Notes: generated by a model not told the origin, from the sequence alone. Counted from the first letter of the stretch, positions 1-12,235 are shown. The stretch: 64,000 bases of DNA from Ziziphus jujuba (GCF_031755915.1 NC_083384.1:5727501-5791500); one strand, 5' to 3'. Program-made: numbers and translations.

Positions 1-2
1 TA

Positions 3-95
3 GCGACCAACAAGCAATTTTTTCATCTGGAGGACATCGTTGATGCATCCTTTAAGCTCTATCTTGGTTCCAAGATAATTGCATCCAATCAGTAA
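3..95 (+). CDS. Possible 3' end of a protein-coding gene (partial)
   Basis: An open frame enters from the left edge and ends at a TAA at 93-95. The 30 readable residues have ordinary protein composition, with a stretch reading [20 protein letters not shown], unlike the low-complexity frames elsewhere nearby. I do not recognise the family. The stretch is short enough to be open by chance, and no splice acceptor or start can be judged because the window begins here. It could be the last exon of a host gene or a remnant inside a transposon. Confidence 0.3.
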   Translation, partial: ATNKQFFHLEDIVDASFKLYLGSKIIASNQ

Positions 96-769
96 CGCCT
101 TCTTTCCCATTTCTCTATCACCAGTACCTCACAACTCTTCTGTTTGTATTTTTGTGCTTTGAGGGATTTGGAAAATTGCCCCTATTCAGAACCTAAATTA
201 TTGTTTAACTCATGGGTTGAAACCACTGCCACCGTATATATATTTGCTCAATGGATAAGAAGTATAATTTTATAAAACTAAAAGAAAAGAATTTTCAGAA
301 AATGTACAATATTTATTCATAATTAAAAATATAAGATAACTGGATGGAGACCCGGAAACTTCTTGTTGATTAGTGGTAGTGTAAGATAAAAAATTAAAAA
401 ATTAAAAAAATTAAAATTAATACTGCTACAGTATGTCATTTGTGAAAGACTATCACAAAACGTCTCACGAAAAAAAAAAAAAATCTTTGCGAAGATTGGC
501 TGCAAATGAATTACATGACATTAATGTCAATGGAGGATTCAGTCCATAACCAACAAATATAAGTATTGCAAAATGGCTCCACAAAAAAGGAAAAATAAAA
601 TAAAATTGCAGCACATATGTTCAAGCATGTCATAAATAAATATTCATTTTCACATTAGAGTTTTATATAAAAATATATATTTCAGATTAAGTAAATAAAA
701 TATTTTAAAAAAAAAACACTTTTTTTTGTCATTAAATATAATGAAACACTTGACTATCATAATTTCATT
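96..769. other. AT-rich intergenic sequence, no gene seen
   Basis: This stretch holds A/T runs and short AT-rich simple sequence, for example around 388-418 and 466-484. No frame in it looks like protein and I see no RNA gene. Confidence 0.6.
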
Positions 770-1190
770 ATGATGCTTAAATATTATCAGCCCAAAAGAT
801 GGACACCCAATGCGATGGTTTCCTAGAACAAAAAACAATGCAAATAAAGAATAATTGAGAGGATTAATTATATATTGCCAATTAATATACTAAATTATTT
901 TATGCTTGATTAAAATGTTTAAAAAATTATATGAAAACAATATACTTAAATATATAATTGACTAATATATAATTTTGAAAGACTTATACAGATATTATGA
1001 TCATGAACAAATCGTTAATAATAACCGAGAAACAACCTAGCTCCATGTGGTTCCAGTAATCTTGATGACAACAACGTAGAATCAATATTTGAAGTCAACA
1101 AGATCAATGATAACAATTCATATAATAACGTATGAAAATGACAATGCGTAAATAAAAAGATTAAAAAAGTTTAACCAAAAACAGAAAGGT
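770..1190 (+). repeat. Diverged duplicated segment, copy 1
   Basis: The segment shares long runs with 9600-10140 in the same orientation and order. Shared blocks include a start around CAGCCCAAAA, a stretch with AATAAAGAATAATTGAGAGG, a block with CAACCTAGCTCCATGTGG followed by CTTGATGACAACAAC, and an end with AAATAAAAAGATTAA. The copies differ by many substitutions and small indels, so the duplication is old. What was duplicated is not clear; neither copy holds a recognisable gene. Confidence 0.75.
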
Positions 1191-2539
1191 TTGAAATAGC
1201 CTTTGTTAGAGCATCTTCAATGAGATGTGGAAATACATTAACTTTCATACAACTTAGAGACCATGTGCCAAAGTACAGTTCTGAACATGAAGGAAATAAA
1301 TAGAAACCAGAATGAAAATTGAGGCATTGATTGAAACATTTAAAACTTAAGGTACTCAATTGAAATTGGGAGCAAATTAAAAGATCCAAAAGTGTAATTT
1401 CCCTTCTCGAATGTAACCAATTTGTATCTAACAAAGTAATAAGTAATGCTAAGGGTATCAAGTAGTCTATCAATTAGATGCTTAACAAATGGATGGAGTG
1501 TTATTATTTATTCATTAAAATATTAATATATATATGTATGTATGTATATATATATATATATAACCTAATTATGGATAAATGAATTCTTAAAAAGGATAAG
1601 TATAGCTAAATATATGCCAATTAAATAATGATACATCATCGTTTAGTAAATATCTTGGTAGAATTTTGAATAACCCAAGCATTAGTCTAAAATAAAATTA
1701 CGGAGTGAGCATCCAATTAAGAAGCACATGGTCTCTGGCCAAACCAAATGAAAAAATTTAATATATGTAAGAGCAAAAATCTTTGTCTTATTGTAAGCAT
1801 CTAACATCATATTACTAATAATAGGAGTCTCTTGTGCAAGATAAAATATAGTCCAAGTAACTTCCTCAGTAAAAATAAGCCGAAACACCCATCTCTAAAA
1901 CAAATAGATCAACTTTATTGATCTGTCGTTCAAACTATTCTAATAACAAGTACTTTCGAGACGAATGGGGGCGTTGATTTTTTCCCTTTTTTTTTTTTTT
2001 CCTAACTGAATTGAATCAACCTATGGGAACCAAACCGTATTCACTATCTTCAGTTCGAATCGGTAGGATTTATTTTTTTTAAATATTTTTCATTTTTTTA
2101 ATAAAATATTTTAATGATTTAAATTTAATATTATTAAATATATTTAACTAAATAATTTAAAAACATTAAAATACATTAAAAATATAATTAATTAATATAA
2201 AATATTCGTAAATTATATATAAGATATATAATTGGTTCAGTTCGATTTGATTTTGTTTGGTTTAAAAATTGTCCAAACCGAACCGAATCAATCAATAGGT
2301 CAAAAACCAAACCGAACTAATTCGGCTTGGTTAGTTTGATTGTTTTGCATCAAGTTTGTCCACCCCAAAACTAAATCAACCATAACCTATTGCTTGAGAT
2401 TAACTCAGAAAGCAATTAGCTTCAAGGTGAAACATCATGTTTGAATCAAAACGGTTGAGTTAATAATGACTGATTGAACAAAAGATAAACATGTTGCAAA
2501 GCTTGGTCCAAATAGGTTCCATGCTGAATCAAATATGTG
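1191..2539. other. AT-rich intergenic sequence with simple repeats
   Basis: Contains a TATG/TA microsatellite at about 1528-1562, a T run at 1987-2000, and a stretch at 2220-2350 rich in alternating AACCGAAC and GGTTCGGTT-like words in both orientations. Similar words recur at 9240-9360. Two minus-strand frames (1171-1473 and 1682-1888) are open but resemble no family I know and lack splice context, so I do not call genes. Confidence 0.55.
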
Positions 2540-2684
2540 AGATCCTACGTCGGTTGGAAAGGGGAACAAAGCATGCCTTATAAGAGGGTGTTGATACCTT
2601 TCCCTTAAGAGGTCTTTTAAAACCGTGCGGACTGGACCCAAAGCGGACAATGTCTTATACAGATGGACTGGGCTGTTACAAAGA
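2540..2684 (-). repeat. TRIM/LTR-like fragment of the GATCCCACATCGG type
   Basis: The sequence runs from GTGAGATCCTACGTCGGTTG through AAGCGGACAATGTCTTATAC to a GGGCTGTTACA end. This is the pattern of a dispersed plant LTR/TRIM fragment. Read on the minus strand it would start with TGTAACAGCCC, as an LTR does. Recognition is from memory of the family's consensus words. No target duplication or partner LTR was found. Confidence 0.5.
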
Positions 2685-2879
2685 TAAGACACACATCATA
2701 TTTGGATGGATAAGAAAGAGACAAAGATTACAAATATAAGCATTCTTTTGCAAGCCAATCACCATCTCTCAAACATTTCTATGATCTAATCCCTTTTTAG
2801 ATTAGGAGTCTAAGTACTACCAAGACTCTAAAAGGTTAAAAAATTCTATATAAACTCGATTTTTAAACTAATAGCTTAC

Positions 2880-3837
2880 ACAAAGCCTTAGACTATTTTT
2901 AAACACACTATTGACTTGAGTATCGAAGTGTCTCTAGTTAGCACTTCACCAATGCTACGAAATTCTTCACATTCTTAACAATTTTTTGCAATTTAAATGA
3001 ATCTATCGAAGTGTATTTAGGAAAAGTGAACCCTGTTAAGGCGATATTGTCCCCAATTTAGCCATAGGAGATGAACTTATCACTCTTTGCTGATTTTGAC
3101 CACAATTTAGCCACAGCACTCGATATAGAGTTAAGAGCTTTCCAGGAGGTCATCTATCTTTGAATTACTCTCGTCTAAGTACGCTTAACTTCGGAGTTCT
3201 TTCGTACCCTGAAGCCAACCACTCTGAAAAGACCTCAATATTATAGGAGTGACTATCATTATATTTGAATCATTCCCTAGTATATACCTAAGTGATATAG
3301 GATTGGACACCAGATAACCAACCAGTGCTTCGTACCCATCCATATTGGTCATCACAATCCATCCCCTTAGGTCCACAACTCCCTCGCTGGCACATTTATA
3401 GCATGAAACCTGCGATTCTTACTCAGTCTTTGTCAGTGTACTGCATTTCTTCATCTAAGAATTTTTTTCCATATCAGTCAACCAAGCTATGGCTGGTACA
3501 AGAGCTTCAACTCCACCAAAATTCACAGTTCCCAAGCGTCATGCCTGATCCATAGTATATCCAGTAGTACTTCTATTTCCCGAAGCTCAGGGTCAATTCT
3601 GAGATAAGATTTCTGAGGATTGACCTACTGCTAGAACTCTCAGTTGAGTCCTCTCAGGAATCACATCTACCCTGCCTGGGCATTATAGTAGGTTCTAACA
3701 AAACAAACAGAGATTCAAAAAGAGGATACTTTAAGAGTGTCAAAATAGAGGAATAACAAGCATATGGGTCGTACAACAATACACAGTCTCTTAGGAATAT
3801 AAGAACTTAGAGCTTTGATACCAAAGTTATCAAGATC
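2880..3837 (-). mobile_element. Remnant internal region of a minus-strand LTR retrotransposon, with primer-binding site
   Basis: The reverse complement of 3822-3833 is TGGTATCAAAGC, one base from the usual initiator-methionine tRNA primer-binding site TGGTATCAGAGC. It lies four bases left of the LTR-like sequence that begins at about 3838. That places the internal region of a minus-strand element to the left. The sequence down to about 2880 has mixed composition and two short open frames on opposite strands (3185-3376 and 3325-3555) that overlap and look like noise. No gag or pol is readable, so the internal region is truncated or decayed, and its left limit is a guess. Confidence 0.45.
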
Positions 3838-4889
3838 TCCCAAGACCCCCTATCGGGATCCTAAGCTAGCCCTAACTAGGGGAAACCCCACCAGAACATC
3901 TTACTTGAAATCCGGTAGTATCTCCTCTAAAAATTGGACTTAACCCAAAAATTCCTGTACAGAAAACACACTTCCACAATACACCCACTTTATTTCTCCC
4001 ACCTTACTACACAATTTGGAAAATGAACCACACCCGAAAACATAGGTCACTCTAAATCCTCCATAAAATCGATTCTTTGGTTAACATAGGTGCCTAAAAT
4101 ATCAACAAAAATATAATACCTATTAAAATAATATTTTAATCAGGTATTTTACACACAATTTACCTGGAGGAGTTAACACAAACTTTGATTAAAATTAACA
4201 ATCTACGTACCAAAATGAAGCTTAGAGTTTAAAGATCGTAAATCGGATTTTACCTGTTAGAGATTTGGCTGGCGATGGTTAGAATCTTGTTTGGAAGATC
4301 TGGGCAACTTAATGCTCTCAAATCTTGTGATCTAGCTTGAAATGAGATAATCGAACATCACATTCAGATTCAGGAAGGTCAAATTTAGTGGAAAGGGGTG
4401 GTGGATCAGCCGAGAACTCGTCATAATTGGGAGAATCGGCGAGCCCCTGCCGTCATCAAAACAATTCTCCCATGCCAGTGTATCGAATAGCCACCGACTG
4501 TGAAAATTTAAAGGGAGGTCACTCTTTGGGTGTGTAACATAATGGTGGTGCTAGTGAGGCAAGGTGGTGGCCGAAGAGAGAGAAATTGGTCGGCTAATCT
4601 AACCACCACCACGATGAAAACGACCCATTCCCGATTCATCACTGGCAATCTCCTCATGATTTTTGGATGGTCAATTGGTCTCAAGGTAGTCTTCGAGGTG
4701 GGTTGGCATGTATAGGTCACTGATGACCAAAGATGGGTGAAAATGGGGGGTGGCCAGTAAGCTATCTCTCTCCTTTCTCCCTCCAGGTTGCACAATAAAA
4801 TGCCACCCATGGTGCCACTGTGCACTTATGGGATTGGTTGGGTACATGACATGTGGCACATGTCAGTGGTGTCAGGACCATGTCAGTGG

Positions 4890-7800
4890 TGTCAAGACCT
4901 ATGCAAAATTCCTCATCGGAACCCTAGATAAACCTTGATCCTAGGGAAATCCTACCGGATCTTCCAAAGAAAATCCGACAGCATCTCCCCTAAGGGTTGG
5001 ACTTACCACAAAATTCCCTGCACAGAAAATACACTTCTAAATACATCACCTTATTTTTTCCATCTTACTACAATTTAATACCATAAGTTTCCACCACTTC
5101 AATAAACAACAGGGAATCAATGCATAATTATAAATATCCAATGAAATATACAAAGCTTTACAAAATTTTAAGTATAAGAATAAATACAATAAGAAAATAA
5201 AAGGAATAATATAAGATAGAGAGGGAAAGAAGGGAAAACTTTTTGGACTTTCAGCAACGAACAAAGACACCGAGCTCGCCTCCCGACGATCAACGTCTAC
5301 TAACCTGGACCTAGGGGAACGAATTTAAAAATACATGAGATGCTAATCATCTCAGTGAGCAACCCGGTATACTAAATAATAATGATAATAATAAATAATA
5401 TTAGAAAATAACATTTGCAATCAAAATTCTCACAATTCACTCCGTTGGAAAAGTTTCCCTTTTAAAACACTTTCACAAAACCCCATAATTTGTATATCCC
5501 AAATAAGAGAAGTCCATAATTAAAATAAATGAAATATTGAGAAATTAAATTTTACCTTCAGAATAATTGAATAACAATTAATAGAATTTATAATAGAATA
5601 CCATGAGATACACAAGGTCACAATAAATAAATAAATAAATGCTAAAATTCATATTAGAAGCATCTAGCACAAATCAAATTAATCAATCAAGAATTAAATC
5701 AATGAAATAATCAAGAAATACTAATTAATAAATAAAATGTAATTAACATGCAATAAATAAAATAAGAGACACCAATTACTTAAATAATAAGACCACAATT
5801 AAATCCATTAATTTTAAAATATGATTTTAAAACATATTTTCGTTTAAGAAATCATGTCAAAATATCCTGACGCAATATACTATATACCAATGATGTTTGA
5901 TGGTGCCCAGCATCCCAAAGTACCGTCTGATGGGGAGGTTAAAAGAAAACCTGCTTTCTGTCACTGTGGCATCCCACCGGGCCGATGCTATCAACAGTCA
6001 CCTGGCCATGGAGGGGGTATACCCTACCAGCCGTCAAGTCCAATGGCCTAATCATGCGCACTAATCATATCCATGTAAGTTCAATATAGAACACCAGTAT
6101 TGTATGATTGTGTTTAAAAATCATAAAATCAATATATTTTTAAATATTGAAATCTCATAAATTCCACTTTCAAATCCATTGGTTCACATCACCTTTAAAC
6201 CCAAAATATTTTCACGTTTCTTTTAAATCATCCTTATAAATTCATCAAGTTCAAATCGATCAACTTTCAAATGCTTCAATTTTCCAATTCACAATATTCA
6301 AATGCGTAAGCATAATTTTTAAAATAATATCCTTAAATCCTTAAAATTCAAGATAAGCACAATTTCATTAAAATCACATAAAAATTCCAAAATTCGTAAA
6401 TCCATATAAATGCATTTTTATTGTTTGAAATAAACTCACAATAAATTCAACAATAAAACAATAATGTTAAATTCACAATTTCTTTAAATATCAATTTTTC
6501 ATAAAATCAAGATTTCCATAATTTATCAAAATCAAAATATGCTTCGGTGCACACATATATACATTTCAAATTATCCAAATATTAGCATCAAAATTTAATT
6601 CACAATTTATCTAATAATTGATACAAGATAAAAACATTCAAATATTAAAATATCACAAATATAATTAATTTGATATCCGAAATTAATTTTGAAGGTGGAT
6701 CACTTACCTCAAGCATGTAATCCAACCAAGATCCTCTATAGGATCAATTCCACGACTCACACGTGCTCCTCCCAAAGATCGGACCCGTGGTGGTCGGAAT
6801 CTGTTGAGAATTAGGGAAAGTAGACACTAGATTTGAGTTCAGGGGATTGGAATTAGTAAAAAAGGGTGGGTGGTGTGACCTAGAACTCATCAGAATCATA
6901 TTTTTGGGTGAGCCGCCGTGCTCATTGGCAACTACCACCACCGGCGGCTCATCCTATGGCCATTGATCGTGAAATTTTGTAGAGAGATAGATCTGGTGAT
7001 GGGTAAGTCAACGAGACCGGCGGTGTCAAAAACGGGTGGCTGGTTTGGGAGGAATCAGTGGTGGAAAGTAGCATCGCCACCATCGAAAATTGCCTCGATC
7101 TGGGCGCGTCGGCTATCTGTTGGCCGTGAAATTTTGGGGTTCTGCTGGAAATGGGACGGGCTTCAGGGTGGGGTAGCGCGTGTAGGTGGAGGAAGGCCAG
7201 AAAGGGGTGAAACGGTGGTGGAAGCAAAATGGGCCATCGTCGGAAAACACCCCGATCTGGGCCCGTCGTAGGCGATCTGGCTGTGATTTTTGGCTGGCCA
7301 GACGATTTTGATGGGTGGGTCACGATGGTCAAGCTTGTATACTGTTCTGGTGACCGGACGGAGATCAGGTGGTGGTTTCTCTCACCTTTCTCTCTCTCTC
7401 TCTCTCTCTCTCCCCTCCCACTCACAAGTGTTTTGGCAAAATAAGAAGCCACCCATGGGTGACACTGTTCACTCACGGGATTGGTAAAACATGACATGTG
7501 GCATACAATGTTCACACATATACAGATACATGAATAGTAAATGATATCTCGGAAAAACTTCATATGTTCGTAACTTTCAAAGCACGTGTCCAAATCGGAC
7601 ATGCTGCTAGTCTATGAACTCGTATTGACGAGTACTTCACAACTATGCATGAGTCAAAGCTCAACTTTGCACGAACAAAAAGTCAACTTCAGCACCCCTT
7701 GGACAGTTTGGACTTCAACTTGTTTTGCTCATAACTTCCAAACCGTAGCTCCGATTTCGACGTGCTACTAGTCTATGGACTCGGATCAATGCATACTTTG

Positions 7801-7942
7801 CAACGGTATCTTGGTCAAAGAGAAATTCCATCTGGATCAACAAGTCAAATTTTTTACCCTTCTCGGTTAACAGCAGTCAAACCCGGTCAACCTCGGTCAA
7901 TATGAACAAAATTTCCGGTGTACTTTGTGACAGGGTGTTACA
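4890..7942 (-). mobile_element. Solo LTR 1, with AGTGG target duplication
   Basis: The element begins TGTCAAGACC at 4890 and ends GGGTGTTACA at 7942. The five bases AGTGG occur directly before (4885-4889) and directly after (7943-7947), an exact target-site duplication for an LTR unit alone. It has therefore lost its internal region by recombination between LTRs, leaving a 3,053-bp solo LTR. On the minus strand the LTR starts TGTAACACCC. Several GC-rich open frames inside (for example 6918-7271 and 6949-7602) occupy overlapping positions on both strands and are not genes. Confidence 0.88.
7388..7412. repeat. (TC)n microsatellite inside solo LTR 1
   Basis: A pure TC run of about 25 bases. Confidence 0.9.
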
Positions 7943-8401
7943 AGTGGGATGCAATTTTGCACTTTTTACATGTGTCAAAGATATACCTGATAATGTCATT
8001 CTTAGAAAAATAATTAAAATTGTACAGGTCCGTAATTTTTCAACAATAAGTCTAAATTAAGCATGCAACTAGTTCATGAACTCGTATTGATGAGTACTAT
8101 ACAATAGTACACAAGTCAAAACCAAAACTCATAAATATAAAAAGTCAAACTTGACTCGGTTGATCAATCTGGATCGTCACTTGTTTTGTCCATAACTTTT
8201 AAACCACAGCTTTGATTTTGGCGTACTATTAGTCTATGAACTCGAGTTGATACGTATTTTGCCATGATGCCTCAGTCAATATAAAATTATCCTTGCAGCA
8301 AAAAATCAACCATGAAGCCCATTTTCTCAATCCTAATAAACTCTAGTCAAACTTGATAAATAGATAAAAATTGTTGGCATGCTTCAGTATAGGGTGTTAC
8401 A

Positions 8402-9599
8402 CAAAAAACTATAAATGTGTTTTTACTTTTTAAATATCAGCTTTTGAAGCAATTAAAGGGCTAAAAATAAAATCATGATGGTTTTACAATCAAATCAACC
8501 TTATATGAGCCTATATATATATATATATAACGCTCTCTTTGAAACCCTCTTTGCTTATTTTAGAAGACATACTGATTTGTATACTAGAAATGGAATCCTT
8601 ATCCCTAACGGATCACTTTCTCTTCTTAGATTTTTAGTATTAAAAAATAATTTTAAAAGATTAACATGTAAAACTAAATGAATTAGTCAATATGGATCCC
8701 ATTTTTGTTGTCAACGTCATTATGTCTCATAATTAAATTGGGAGATAGTTCCAAAATTGTGAGTTCTATAATGTACATAGTTCCAAAATTGTGAGTTCTA
8801 TATATGTACATGTGAACATAAATATTGTATATATCAAATATGATTTAAAAATTGCTCCTAATATAATTAATTTGATTCCAGCTGTTCTTGCCTTCGCTTT
8901 ATACTTATTATTTATTGTTTAAAACGAAATTAAGATATTTCAAAAAATAAAAAAAGGAAATTAATATTTTCATACAAAATAAATACCAAAACTTCATTAT
9001 TGCATGTAACCTCTGGTTTCTTAACATTTTTTTTTTTAATGTTCAAAGGTTTAAAAACAATTCCTTTTTTGGGAGAAAAAAAAAAAAAGTTAACATACTT
9101 TTAATATATCTTTATTATATGAACAAATAGTATCTGTCACAGTTGATAATACATCATAATGAAAAGTGGAACATAATTGGAAGCTACAATCTCAAAAGCA
9201 TGTGTGGACAAAATATACCATTGGATTAAGAAGTGAGAGTTGGTTCGATTCGATATATTTTTGTAAATCGAACTAAACCAAATTTTAGGAAAAACAAGCC
9301 GAACTAAATTGAATATTATCGCTTTGGCTTGATTTGGTCGGTTTGGGCTTTAGCTCAATACTAATTTTGTTTTCAAAAAAATTATATATATAACTTTGCT
9401 ATAAAAGGTATATATGTATATAACATCATGCATATGCTTCTCACAATATATTGTCTGATATTGATAGGATTATTATAGAAAAAGATATATGTTTTCTATA
9501 GTATAACTGTGTATATATTTATCCGTTGGTGTAAGAAACCCTTGATTAAACAAATTCAGACAAAACTTTAAATATTTTATGCATGGGTCACACCACGAC
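8402..9599. other. AT-rich intergenic sequence
   Basis: No gene seen. A short tandem duplication with the words AGTTCCAAAATTGTGAGTTC lies at about 8749-8815. There are A and T runs near 9030 and 9077, and a GGTTCGATTCG-rich patch at 9240-9360. Confidence 0.55.
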
Positions 9600-10140
9600 T
9601 TCACTATTATTTATCAGCCCAAAAAAGGGGCATCCAATGTGATGGTTCCTAGGACAAGGAAACAATGGAAATAAAGAATAATTGAGAGGATAAATATTAT
9701 ATTATCCTACTAAATTATTTTATGCTTGATTAAAATATTAAAAAAATCATATGAAACGATGTACTTATAATATATGAATGACCAATATATAATTTTGAGA
9801 GACTTAGCACATATTTAACACAGATACTATGATGACGGCAAATCGTAAATAATAATTGATTAATCCTTAATATAAAAAATAATAATAAAAAAAAATAAAA
9901 AAAAAATTATAAACCTTTCAATCCATCTCGACAAACAACCTAGCTCCATGTGGATTCCAGTATTCTTGATGACAACAACAAAGTTACAATATTTGATGAC
10001 GTGAACATTTGAAAATTAAGAAAGTCAACAACATGACATCCATTTTCTTTTCTTTTGATCATATCAATGACGTCATTTTGAATTCATGGCAAATGAAAAT
10101 GAAAATGTATAAATAAAAGATTAAGAAATTTGAAAAGGTT
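9600..10140 (+). repeat. Diverged duplicated segment, copy 2
   Basis: Matches 770-1190 block by block in the same orientation, but contains extra A-rich sequence (about 9870-9910) and an extra stretch after CTTGATGACAACAAC. Its right end carries TATAAATAAAAG, which resembles a TATA box, although no gene start follows. Confidence 0.75.
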
Positions 10141-10371
10141 TAAATGCAAAATTTAGATAAATTTATTTTAGGGCTGTCGAACTTCTTTTAACACTCAGTA
10201 CCTTTTAGTATGTAAAATGTTATAAATAAGTTTATGTCTGTTACATGTTAACACTGTTAAATGTTAACAGAATCAGGTTAGATTAATCATGTGTCCTGTA
10301 TGTGACCTTTCTAAATATCATAGTAACCGTGTTGATTAACTCTTTTGATTACTCCATTGCTATGTGCTTAG

Positions 10372-10670
10372 GCTCAGAAAGAACTTGTAGAGTGGCAGGT
10401 TAACACTCCTAACCGGATTTAATCACAAAGTTACTGATAATCTTCAAAGATTTTGCTCTCAGTTTTATTGCCCCTTTTTTTTTTTTTTTTTTTTGTGGGA
10501 AAAATCCTGGGTTTTATTTTGTATGTATTTTAACATTTTTTTTGGTTTATTAAAGATGGTTATCGAAGCCAATGGAGACCCTGGTACTCTTTACGCTAAT
10601 GAAACATATCAGCTTCAAGTAGATTTAATTTCCTGAGCAACATCCTATGGAAGCACCACAGGTGGTTTTG
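10372..10670 (+). pseudogene. E2 ubiquitin-conjugating enzyme (plant UBC16-18-like) fragment, decayed
   Basis: Two pieces match consecutive exons of a plant E2 enzyme. Piece one (10372-10449) begins after an intact TTAG acceptor and reads AQKELVEWQVNTP, then continues in another frame as HKVTDNLQ. Piece two (10556-10670) reads IEANGDPGTLYANETYQLQV and then, after an extra four bases, a frame with EQHPMEAPQVV. These match the known E2 pattern of WQ..PPTGF, HKV.DNLQRW and GTLYANETY. The first frame is broken by one extra base, the GT donor after piece one is now AT, one base is missing at the start of piece two, and four bases are inserted before EQHP. The intron between the pieces remains, so this is not a retrocopy. 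The exons with the catalytic cysteine are absent. Confidence 0.82.
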
Positions 10671-11078
10671 TTAATGGATGAAATTAAAAGAAAAATTAGG
10701 AAAAAAAAATATAAAAAAGGTTACATGCAGGCACATGATTAATTCAATTGGATTCTGTTGCCACTTAAAGGACATGGACTGATTTTGTAACATTTTACGT
10801 ACTAGAAGGTATTGAATGCTTGAAAAAAATTCTGTGGCCTCCAAAACAAACTTACCCAAATTTAAACGGTTGTTTTTTTCAAAATAATAATAATAATAAT
10901 AATAAACTGTAGTAAAGAGCGTTAACCCTCTAAAAAAATGATAGAGTTGAAATACTCTCTTTGTTCATGCATCTCCAATTAGACGTAGATTATAAAAAAT
11001 TGATCTGCCATGTAAAAAGCACAAATAGATATCTTTAAAAAAATCTCTGGAATGCGATTATAGAGAAGTCTATTAAAC
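10671..11078. other. Intergenic sequence
   Basis: No gene. It contains an AAT trinucleotide run at about 10881-10904. Confidence 0.6.
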
Positions 11079-11307
11079 TGTCAGGACCCGTCCAAAATTT
11101 CTCATCGGAACCCTAGACAAGTCCTGATCTTAGGGAATTCCTACCGGATCCTCCAATGGAAAATCCGACAGAACCTCCCCTGAGGGTTGGACTTACCATA
11201 ATTTTACTGCATTGAAAACACTCCTATATACGCCACTTTATTCCTCCCACATTACTACAATTTAAGTTCCACAACTGGCAGCACTTCGATAACAAATTAT
11301 ATAAAAG
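11079..11307 (-). mobile_element. Solo LTR 2, left part (interrupted by CACTA A)
   Basis: Begins TGTCAGGACCCGTCC, like the start of solo LTR 3, and follows that LTR for 229 bases until CACTA A begins. The remainder resumes at 30734. The exact AAG duplication on both sides of CACTA A confirms that the two parts were once continuous. Confidence 0.85.
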
Positions 11308-12235
11308 CACTACTAGAATCAAGCTGATACACGACGCAAGTACTGCGTCGCACTAAATAAACAGCGACGCATTTGACTGAGTCGCCAAATGTCTTGTCGC
11401 GAAATATATAAGATAACAGGCGACGTATAATAACAGTCGCCTAATAATACATTTTAGCGACGCACATTATATTTTTAGCGACTCATACAGTGATGTACTT
11501 ATAGCGACTAATAAAATAGCGACTCTTTATAATAAAGTCGCTAATAAATTTTTAGCGACAGTTGTGTGATTAGTCGCCAAATAATTATGTCGCTAAAAAT
11601 TCTTCCTGAATAGCGACTCATTCATTTTTAGCGACACATTTTGTTTGTCGCCTATTTAGCGACGCTTTAGTTTTGGCGACACATTTTGTTTGTCGCCTAT
11701 TTAGCGACTCTTTAGTTTTTGCGACACATTTTGTTTGTCGCCTATTTAGCGACACTTTATTTTTTGCAACATATTTTGTTTGTCGCCTATTTAGCGACAC
11801 TTTAATTTTTGCGACGCATTATTTGAGTCTCTCTTTTAACGACGTTATATTTTTAGCGACTATTTTTTAGTGTCTCTAAAATAGCGTCTCATGAATTTTT
11901 AGCGACGCCGTTTTGCATCTATGTAGCGACGTATTAGGTTTAGCGACAAATTTTGTGGATCGGTTTTTTAACGACCCGTAACAATTAGCGAGGAGTTTTT
12001 AGTGTCGCCATATTAGCGACCGTTTATATTTTAGCGACATATTATAAGAGTCGCATATTTATTAATTTTTAGCGACTCTTTGACCTATTTAGCGACGTAT
12101 ACAACTATATATTTATGTCGCTAAAAATTATATGAGTCGCCAAATTGATCTTATTATATGTCGTTATATATTTTAGGCGACTTTTAGTTATATTCATAAA
12201 CCGCCATTTCTTTTATTTTTTAGATTTATCTTCAT
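11308..12235. repeat. Left terminal and subterminal repeat region of CACTA A
   Basis: Several dozen copies of GCGAC or its complement GTCGC lie within about 930 bases, often as TTTAGCGAC or GTCGCTAA. CACTA transposases and their TNPA-type partners are known to bind short repeated subterminal motifs, so these are the likely binding sites; that role is inferred. A 45-bp tandem repeat lies at 11631-11820. Confidence 0.85.
11631..11820. repeat. 45-bp tandem repeat in the left subterminal region
   Basis: About four copies, with GCGACACATT-like words at 11631, 11676, 11721, 11766 (GCAACATATT) and 11811, an exact 45-base period. Because 45 is divisible by three, it makes false open frames on both strands. 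Confidence 0.92.

Larger units (their letters stand above)
3838..8401 (-). mobile_element. Old LTR, split by a younger solo LTR
   Basis: The left part (3838-4889) starts with a degenerate TATCAAGATCTCCC and the right part (7943-8401) ends with AGGGTGTTACA, matching in order the ends of the better-kept LTRs at 4890-7942 and 38772-41594. The right part also carries the duplicated CTAGTC/CTATGAACTCG block typical of this family. A primer-binding-site-like sequence lies just left of it, so this is probably the 5' LTR of a minus-strand element. It is the most diverged LTR copy in the window. No flanking duplication was recognised. Confidence 0.6.

Noticed and set aside
1171..1888. Two minus-strand open frames of 100 and 68 codons
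   Set aside because: No recognisable domain, biased AT-rich codons and no splice or promoter context; probably chance.
6918..7602. Long GC-rich open frames on both strands inside solo LTR 1
   Set aside because: The frames overlap on opposite strands, have low-complexity composition, and have no counterpart protein in the other LTR copies.
11618..11870. Repetitive open frames on both strands in the left end of CACTA A
   Set aside because: They arise from the 45-bp tandem repeat, whose period is a multiple of three, and copy B has no counterpart.
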